From NCBI GenBank assembly GCA_026125895.1, contig JAHCKG010000036.1:1-39108 (forward strand): a stretch of DNA of 39,108 nt, given 5' to 3'. The notes below the pieces were generated by a model that had not been told where the DNA came from, made no database searches, and saw only the letters and a list, made by a program, of their open reading frames with translations. Source of the DNA: Pseudolabrys sp. (GTDB lineage: Bacteria; Pseudomonadota; Alphaproteobacteria; Rhizobiales; Xanthobacteraceae). Of this stretch, positions 34,215 to 39,108 are shown one piece after another. A program made the translations under genes and the position numbers. Numbering within the stretch: the stretch's first letter is position 1; each line of letters starts with the position of its first letter.

Positions 34215-35029
34215 CCCCACTGCGGCGCAGTCTGCTCCAGCGAACCGCCGATGCGCACCGGCGACACGCTCAGCGCCAGTCCGGTCTTGTCATCGGTTTC
34301 CACGGCGATGCCGGACAAGGTCGCCGGTCCGGCGCCGGGCTCGAACTTCGCCGTCGGAATCTTGCGCAGGAATCGGTTGAGCGGCTCATCTTTCACCATG
34401 CCGATGACGGTGTCGTAATCGCCGGTCATGCCGGCGTCGGTCATGTAGGCGGTGCCGCCGGGCAGCACGCGGTGATCCGCGGTCGGCACATGCGTGTGCG
34501 TGCCGACGACGAGCGAGGCGCGGCCGTCGCAGAAATAGCCCATCGCCTGCTTCTCGCTCGACGCCTCGCAATGCATATCGACGATCACGGCGTCGGCGCC
34601 CTCACGCAGCGGACAGGCGGCGAGCTCGCGCTCGACCGCCGCGAAGGGATCGTCGAGCGGGTCCATGAAGATGCGGCCCATGGCGTTGATGACCAGCGCG
34701 TGGCTGCCGTTCTTGGCTTCGACCAAAGCCGCGCCGCGGCCCGGCGTACCCTTGGGGTAATTCACGGGGCGAACGAGGCGCGGCGCACGCTCGATGAAGA
34801 CCAGGGCCTCGCGTTGATCCCACGAATGGTTGCCGAGCGTCACGGCGTCGGCGCCGGCGTCGATCAGTTCGTTGTAGATCGTCTCGGTGATGCCGAAGCC
34901 GCCGGCGGCGTTCTCGCCATTGATGACGACGAGGTCGAGCTTCCAGTTTTTGACCAGTCCCGGAAGCTTGTCGAGCACGACCGCGCGCCCGGACCGTCCG
35001 ACGATGTCACCAATAAACAGAATACGCAT
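34211..35029 (-). CDS. YmdB-type metallophosphoesterase (TIGR00282-like)
   Basis: This 272-residue protein has the calcineurin-like metal motifs of the YmdB group: GDIVGRSGR (8-16), NGENAAGGFG, GNHSWDQRE, VDMHCEASSEKQAMG and GTHTHVPTADHRVLPGGTAY. YmdB hydrolyses cyclic nucleotides such as 2',3'-cNMPs and affects development in Bacillus; the role here is unproven. Its ATG overlaps the 5-FCL TGA by one base (TGATG), so the two are translationally coupled. Confidence 0.92.
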   Translation of the reverse strand: MRILFIGDIVGRSGRAVVLDKLPGLVKNWKLDLVVINGENAAGGFGITETIYNELIDAGADAVTLGNHSWDQREALVFIERAPRLVRPVNYPKGTPGRGAALVEAKNGSHALVINAMGRIFMDPLDDPFAAVERELAACPLREGADAVIVDMHCEASSEKQAMGYFCDGRASLVVGTHTHVPTADHRVLPGGTAYMTDAGMTGDYDTVIGMVKDEPLNRFLRKIPTAKFEPGAGPATLSGIAVETDDKTGLALSVSPVRIGGSLEQTAPQWG

Positions 35030-35628
35030 CAGCCTGCTTTCGAAAACGCGATCGTTTCTTTTTCCGTTAGCACGAAATCGAGCCGCTGGTCGTGCTTGGT
35101 CGCCGGCACCTGCGGTATTTCCTGAACCGCGAAGGCGATGCCGATCGTGGTGATTGTCTTGACCGCGCGCAATTCCGCAATGGTGCGATCGTAGTATCCG
35201 GCGCCGTAGCCGATGCGGTGGCCGGCGCGGTCGAAACAGGCGAGCGGCACGAGCAGGATGTCGGGTTTCACTTCGGCGGCGGTGGGCATCGGCTCGCGAA
35301 TGCCCCATTGGCCCGACTTGAATTGATCGCCGAAGGCGTAGGCGCGCATGATCAGCGGCTTGCCGCGCCCGTCGATGCAGGGCAGCGCCAGTTGCGCGCC
35401 GGCGGCCGCGAGTTGGCGCATCAGCGGCAGCGGATTGATCTCGGTCTTCATCGGCATGAAGCCGGAGACGATCTGGCCGGGCCTGACCGCCACCGGCAGT
35501 CCGCGCGCCGCGAGCGCTTCGGCGCCGGCCTGGCGTTCGGCCGCCGGCATGGCGTCGCGCCTGGCCAGCGTGGCGGCGCGGAGGGTGGATTTATCGTCCG
35601 GTGTCTTGGAAGCGGATGGCGTTGACAC
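35029..35628 (-). CDS. 5-formyltetrahydrofolate cyclo-ligase
   Basis: This 199-residue enzyme converts 5-formyl-THF to 5,10-methenyl-THF with ATP. Signatures are STLRAATLARRDAMPAAER, GFMPMKTEINPLPLM, LACFDRAGHRIGYGAGYYDRTI (binding loop) and the C-terminal DQRLDFVLTE. The GTG at 35628 is chosen: it gives a family-like N-terminus, and all sequence upstream is repeat or 6S RNA. Its GGGACAAG ribosome region is the end of a repeat. The position downstream of the 6S RNA gene is the conserved ssrS-ygfA (fau) arrangement. Confidence 0.92.
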   Translation of the reverse strand: MSTPSASKTPDDKSTLRAATLARRDAMPAAERQAGAEALAARGLPVAVRPGQIVSGFMPMKTEINPLPLMRQLAAAGAQLALPCIDGRGKPLIMRAYAFGDQFKSGQWGIREPMPTAAEVKPDILLVPLACFDRAGHRIGYGAGYYDRTIAELRAVKTITTIGIAFAVQEIPQVPATKHDQRLDFVLTEKETIAFSKAG

Positions 35629-35631
35629 AGT

Positions 35632-35748
35632 CTTGTCCCGGATGCGGTGCAGCGCGCAGCGGTGCACCGCTGAGCCGGGACCGCCATGATCTGGAACGGT
35701 CCCGGTTCTGCATCGCATCGCTACGCGCTGCGATGCGCCCGGGACAAG
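35632..35748. repeat. Palindromic repeat element, family E, against the 5-FCL start
   Basis: The ends CTTGTCCCGG (35632-35641) and CCGGGACAAG (35739-35748) are perfect inverted copies. Inside are GGGACCG / CGGTCCC and GATGCGGTGCAG / CTGCATCGCATC arms. It lies between the 6S RNA region and the 5-FCL start codon. Confidence 0.85.
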
Positions 35749-35779
35749 GGGAAAGTGCGGAGCCGCAATGGCCGTGGGA

Positions 35780-35938
35780 GTGTGATCCCGGGAACCTACA
35801 TAAGTAGGTGGGCGCCATGTGACCAAGCCCACGGGCCTGGCCAGGGACAGCTCCCTTGAGGATCGTAAGGCCCCGGGGAATGTGTCCCCCACGCACCTCG
35901 CAGCCCCGCCGGGTCAATGTAGTGGCTTGGGTGGGCCG
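35780..35938 (-). ncRNA. ssrS: 6S RNA (approximate ends)
   Basis: 6S RNA binds sigma70 RNA polymerase and mimics an open promoter. The minus strand here has no credible ORF but is rich in structure: a closing stem CCAAGCC / GGCTTGG around a long, interrupted helix with an inner hairpin GGGGGACACATTCCCC. The segment TACGATCCTCAAGGGAGCTG is familiar from rhizobial 6S RNAs. The position downstream of zapA and upstream of 5-FCL is the conserved zapA-ssrS-fau order. Ends are estimated to within about 20 bases. Confidence 0.82.
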
Positions 35939-35941
35939 GAG

Positions 35942-36169
35942 CTAGCGGCCGAAACTCGCGCACAGACAGCGCTTGACTATGGCTTCGCCATCGGCGTCCG
36001 CGACGGTCACCCGGGCCGGCCGGCCCGCCCGGCGCAGCGCCAGGCATTCGGAAACGGCCACCTGCAGGGCGAGATCGCGGGAGTGATAGGGACCCATGTC
36101 GCGGCGCCCGTCCTCGATCAGCCAGCCATCATTGTGGCCGGGTCGGACGAGAAAGCGGGTGCATTCCAT
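35942..36169 (-). CDS. Small hypothetical protein between zapA and 6S RNA
   Basis: The 75-residue ORF codes for a plausible compact protein: MECTRFLVRPGHNDGWLIEDG, then HSRDLALQVAVSECLALRRAG and RVTVADADGEAIVKR. The beta-alpha-beta look and the HNDGW...A...A pattern recall DUF2188-like small proteins. Its stop abuts the 6S RNA 5' end, so both may come from related transcription. The ribosome site is weak. It could be a chance ORF, but its ordered amino-acid pattern argues for a gene. Confidence 0.6.
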   Translation of the reverse strand: MECTRFLVRPGHNDGWLIEDGRRDMGPYHSRDLALQVAVSECLALRRAGRPARVTVADADGEAIVKRCLCASFGR

Positions 36170-36274
36170 GGCGCGGCAGCTCTCAAACCAGGAGGGGACC
36201 TGATGACCGGCGCAACCTAGAAAGAAAAACCTTATCCGAGATTAACAGTTTCAAATGAACAAGTATTTTGGCGG

Positions 36275-36664
36275 TTAGCCGATACCGACGCCGTGTCCCG
36301 CCGGCAAGGTCTGGTTGAGCTTGCGCGTAATGCCCTCCAGCCGTTCGGCGGCCGAGTTGAAGGCGCCGACCACGGCATCGGACGCCGCCTTGGCACGGTC
36401 GGCGGCGACGACGCGTGCATCCTTGAGCGCCGTGATCTCCTCTTCGAGTCGGCGCATCCTGCGCGTCATCTCGTTCATCTCGTCGGCCACCATCAGCGCC
36501 GCCATCACCGTCAGCCGCGTGTCGCCGATTTCGCCGAAGCGGGCGCGCAGGTCGATGATGCGCTGGTCGATATCATGTGCGAGCGCTTCGAGGTGCTGCT
36601 CCTGGCCATCCTCGCAGGCGAGGCGAAATTGCCGGCCTGCAATGGTGGCGTTCACCGTGCCCAT
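36275..36664 (-). CDS. zapA: Cell division protein ZapA
   Basis: This 129-residue protein has the ZapA head (GTVNATIAGRQFRLACEDGQEQHLEALAHDIDQRIIDLRARFG) and a long coiled coil (RLTVMAALMVADEMNEMTRRMRRLEEEITALKD). It bundles FtsZ filaments at mid-cell. The C-terminal 35 residues beyond the coil are an alphaproteobacterial extension. The ATG at 36664 lies 4 bp after the DUF4164 stop, so the two are probably cotranscribed. Confidence 0.93.
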   Translation of the reverse strand: MGTVNATIAGRQFRLACEDGQEQHLEALAHDIDQRIIDLRARFGEIGDTRLTVMAALMVADEMNEMTRRMRRLEEEITALKDARVVAADRAKAASDAVVGAFNSAAERLEGITRKLNQTLPAGHGVGIG

Positions 36665-36668
36665 GGCG

Positions 36669-37028
36669 TCACGCCTCCGGCTCGAGCAGCGACTGGATCT
36701 CGCCGATCGCCTTGTCGAGGCGTTCGGCGACGTCGCGATTGACGTCGCGAAGCTGCCGCGCCAGCGCCGCCTCGCCGTCGAGCTGATCGGCCAGCCGCGC
36801 GCGGTCGACACCGAGCATCTGCACCTGCGCCGCCAACGTATCTTCGTTGCGATCGGCCTCACGGCGCCGTTCGACGGCGGCATCGAGCGCGTCGAGCGCG
36901 CGCGCCAGCCGCTTGACCGCTGTGTCGAGCGTGCCATCGCCCGTCACGCGCGGGCCTGCCGATGCCGGCGCCGCCGGCTCATTGTCGTCCTGCGCCCTGA
37001 AGTCACGCGACCCCATCGCTGCCGTCAT
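36669..37028 (-). CDS. DUF4164-family coiled-coil protein
   Basis: This protein of about 119 residues has a disordered Ala/Pro-rich N-terminus. A long coiled coil follows (TAVKRLARALDALDAAVERR... to LEPEA). DUF4164 proteins are found next to zapA in Rhizobiales and probably act with it in division (inference from position). The start is unsure: ATG at 37028, a later ATG at 37016, or a GTG 9 bases earlier with GGA upstream. Confidence 0.8.
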   Translation of the reverse strand: MTAAMGSRDFRAQDDNEPAAPASAGPRVTGDGTLDTAVKRLARALDALDAAVERRREADRNEDTLAAQVQMLGVDRARLADQLDGEAALARQLRDVNRDVAERLDKAIGEIQSLLEPEA

Positions 37029-37177
37029 GTCCAGCACCGCCTGAAAATCCTTGCGGAGCAATTGTTTAGAAGGGGAAGCTTACGGGCTGGGCGAGCGCTG
37101 CGTCAACGTTCCCCGCCCGATATGCCCCGGAGTTTTAGCGGTCCTGTGTACGGCGCAATCCGGCCCGTCCCGTCACA

Positions 37178-37228
37178 TTGACTCAAGGGCCGTGCGTGCT
37201 ATGCGAACCACGCAAAACGGGCCGTTTT
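37178..37228 (+). promoter_or_regulatory. Candidate tkt promoter and start-proximal palindrome
   Basis: TTGACT (37178-37183), a 16-base spacer and TATGCG (37200-37205, with a TG extension) form a possible sigma70-type promoter. Downstream, AAAACGGGCCGTTTT (37214-37228) is a perfect dyad around one base. It ends two bases before the chosen start codon. Confidence 0.4.
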
Positions 37229-37230
37229 TC

Positions 37231-39108
37231 ATGTCAGCACCTACTGCTTCCGCCGCCGCGACGCATCCAGATCGTCCGGTGCATGCCGTTGGCGTCACCT
37301 CGCCGATGGCCAACGCCATCCGGGCCCTGGCGATGGACGCCGTCCAGCAGGCCAATTCCGGCCATCCCGGCTTGCCGATGGGCGCTGCGGACATAGCGAC
37401 CGTGCTGTTCACGCAGTTCCTGAAATTCGATCCGGCGGCGCCGCACTGGGCCGACCGCGACCGGTTCGTGCTGTCGGCCGGCCACGGCTCGATGCTGATG
37501 TATGCCCTGCTCTATCTCACCGGCTATTCGTCGGTGTCGATCGACGACATCAAGCGCTTCCGCCAGCTCGGCTCGAAGACGCCGGGACATCCTGAAAACT
37601 TCATCACCGAAGGCGTCGAGACCACCACCGGCCCGCTCGGCCAGGGGCTCGCCACGGCCGTCGGCATGGCGATGGCCGAGCGCCACATGGCGGCCGCCTT
37701 CGGCGACGATATCGTCGATCACAAGACCTACGTGCTCGCCTCCGACGGCGACCTGATGGAAGGCATCAGCCACGAAGCCATCGCGCTCGCCGGCCATCTC
37801 AAGCTGAGCAAGCTGATCGTGCTGTTCGACGACAACGGCATCTCGATCGACGGGCCGCTGTCGCTTGCCGACTCGGTCGATCAGGTGAAGCGCTTCGAAG
37901 CCTGCGGCTGGAATTCGTGGCGCATCGACGGCCACGACCACAAGCAGATCGCAGATGCGCTGACCAGGGCGCAGAAGTCCGACAGACCGGTGATGATCGC
38001 CTGCCGCACCACGATCGGCTTCGGCTCGCCGTCCAAGGCCGGCAAGTCGTCCTCGCACGGCTCGCCGCTCGGCGCCGACGACATCAAGGGCACGCGCGAG
38101 GCGCTGAAGTGGACGGCGCCGGCGTTCGAAGTGCCCGCCGACATTCTGAAAGACTGGCGCAAGGCCGGCGAGCGCTCGAAAGCGGCGCACGCCGATTGGG
38201 ACAAGCGCCTCGCCGCGCTCGACGGCGCCAAACGCGCCGACTTCGAGGCGCGCATGAAGGGCGAACTGCCCAAGGCCGCGCTCGAAGCCGCGGTGAAGGC
38301 GGTCAAGGACAGCCTCGCCGCCACGCCGAAGGAAATCGCGACGCGCTCGGCCTCCGAATTCGCGCTCGAAACGCTGGTGCCCGCTGTGCCGGCCATGGTC
38401 GGCGGCTCGGCCGATCTCACCGGCTCGAACAACACCCGCACCAAGTCGATGAAGGCGATGAACGCGGCGGACTTCTCCGGCCGCTTCGTCAACTACGGAA
38501 TCCGCGAGCACGGCATGGCCGCGGCGATGAACGGCATGACGCTGCATGGCGGCATCATCCCCTACTCCGGCACGTTCCTGGTGTTCTCCGATTACGCCCG
38601 CCCGGCGATGCGCCTCGCGGCGCTGATGGGCACGCGCGCCATCCACGTCATGACGCACGACTCGATCGGCCTCGGCGAGGACGGCCCGACGCATCAGCCG
38701 GTCGAGCATCTCGCCGCGCTGCGCGCCATCCCGAACATGCACGTGTTTCGCCCGGCCGACGCGGTCGAGACTGTCGAATGCTGGCAGCTCGCGCTCGAGA
38801 ACGCCAAGGGCCCGAGCGTGCTGGCGCTGACCCGCCAGAACCTCCCGCAGCTCTCCAAGGATTTCCTCGGCGCCAACCGCTGCGCCGCCGGCGCCTACGA
38901 GATCCACGCCGCGAGCGGCAAGGCTCAGGTGTCGATCTTCGCCACCGGCTCGGAAGTGTCGATCGCCGTCGAGGGCGCCAAGCTGCTCGCCGAGAAGGGC
39001 GTCGCCGCCCGCGTCGTCTCGGTGCCGTGCTTCGAACTCTTCGCCGCGCAGCCCGAGGCCAAGCGCCGCGCCATCCTTGGCGACGCGCCGGTCCGCATCG
39101 GCGTCGAA
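37231..39108 (+). CDS. tkt: Transketolase (3' end beyond the window)
   Basis: The first 626 residues are present; about 35 are probably missing. Transketolase moves two-carbon units in the pentose phosphate and Calvin cycles with thiamine diphosphate. Signatures are [38 protein letters not shown] and the ThDP/metal motif [13 protein letters not shown] (171-183, Ser replacing the usual Gly). The second domain has [25 protein letters not shown] and [13 protein letters not shown]. The ATG at 37231 is chosen; one at 37201 coincides with a possible -10 box. Confidence 0.96.
   Translation, partial: MSAPTASAAATHPDRPVHAVGVTSPMANAIRALAMDAVQQANSGHPGLPMGAADIATVLFTQFLKFDPAAPHWADRDRFVLSAGHGSMLMYALLYLTGYSSVSIDDIKRFRQLGSKTPGHPENFITEGVETTTGPLGQGLATAVGMAMAERHMAAAFGDDIVDHKTYVLASDGDLMEGISHEAIALAGHLKLSKLIVLFDDNGISIDGPLSLADSVDQVKRFEACGWNSWRIDGHDHKQIADALTRAQKSDRPVMIACRTTIGFGSPSKAGKSSSHGSPLGADDIKGTREALKWTAPAFEVPADILKDWRKAGERSKAAHADWDKRLAALDGAKRADFEARMKGELPKAALEAAVKAVKDSLAATPKEIATRSASEFALETLVPAVPAMVGGSADLTGSNNTRTKSMKAMNAADFSGRFVNYGIREHGMAAAMNGMTLHGGIIPYSGTFLVFSDYARPAMRLAALMGTRAIHVMTHDSIGLGEDGPTHQPVEHLAALRAIPNMHVFRPADAVETVECWQLALENAKGPSVLALTRQNLPQLSKDFLGANRCAAGAYEIHAASGKAQVSIFATGSEVSIAVEGAKLLAEKGVAARVVSVPCFELFAAQPEAKRRAILGDAPVRIGVE

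Noticed and set aside
32669-35125. 818-residue open frame on the plus strand
   Set aside because: It is antisense to the methyltransferase-like and YmdB-like genes, with shadow composition and no motifs.
37234-38907. 557-residue minus-strand frame opposite tkt
   Set aside because: No motifs and shadow composition; transketolase on the plus strand explains the region.

Overview
The window is a contiguous piece of a GC-rich alphaproteobacterial chromosome, most likely Hyphomicrobiales (Rhizobiales) of the Bradyrhizobiaceae/Xanthobacteraceae type. The evidence is the linked order yebC / ruvC-ruvA-ruvB / ybgC / tolQ-tolR-tolA-tolB-pal-cpoB / tilS-ftsH, the zapA / 6S RNA / 5-formyl-THF cyclo-ligase / YmdB-like block next to tkt, alphaproteobacterial families (DUF2852, DUF4164), and small palindromic repeats of the kind scattered through rhizobial genomes. 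The species cannot be named from the sequence alone.

Layout. 1-2.9 kb: the C-terminus of an RraA-family protein, an EamA transporter, and a leftward group (AzlC, AzlD, conserved hypothetical). 3.0-16.6 kb: a leftward envelope block, read right to left as tolQ-tolR-tolA-tolB-pal, then an RND efflux pair (adaptor, permease), then cpoB, tilS and ftsH with a strong terminator. The pump sits between pal and cpoB, which are normally neighbours. 16.7-26.1 kb: an accessory stretch that separates ybgC from tolQ. It is a run of small regulator/enzyme modules: DUF2852, HxlR/QorB-like, AhpD-like/SnoaL-fused ECF sigma factor, TetR/DoxX, Ogt, ABM monooxygenase/MarR, an unpaired TetR, DUF1348/TetR and GST. 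26.1-32.6 kb: ybgC, ruvB, a cytidine deaminase, ruvA and ruvC, then a TauE/SafE exporter, mgtE and yebC. 32.8-37.0 kb: a methyltransferase / pyruvyl-transferase-like two-domain protein, a YmdB-type phosphoesterase, 5-FCL, 6S RNA, a small ORF, zapA and a DUF4164 gene. 37.2 kb to the end: transketolase, cut by the window edge.

How the parts work together. The Tol-Pal/CpoB proteins couple outer-membrane constriction to cell division, FtsH is the membrane quality-control protease, and ZapA acts at the Z ring. RuvABC resolves Holliday junctions. The accessory stretch reads as a stress/detoxification cassette, and several modules have operators visible in the DNA. The ECF sigma gene and its divergent AhpD-like partner each carry a matching -35/-10 pair with a 16-nt spacer (the ECF41-type promoter pattern). 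Three 19-bp dyads of one consensus lie upstream of the DUF2852 gene and between a TetR gene and doxX.

The other notable layer is repeats: at least five kinds of small inverted-repeat element. Two copies are translated in frame inside genes (tilS and a conserved hypothetical gene), and others lie against start or stop codons. No tRNA, rRNA, CRISPR array, transposase or phage gene was seen.
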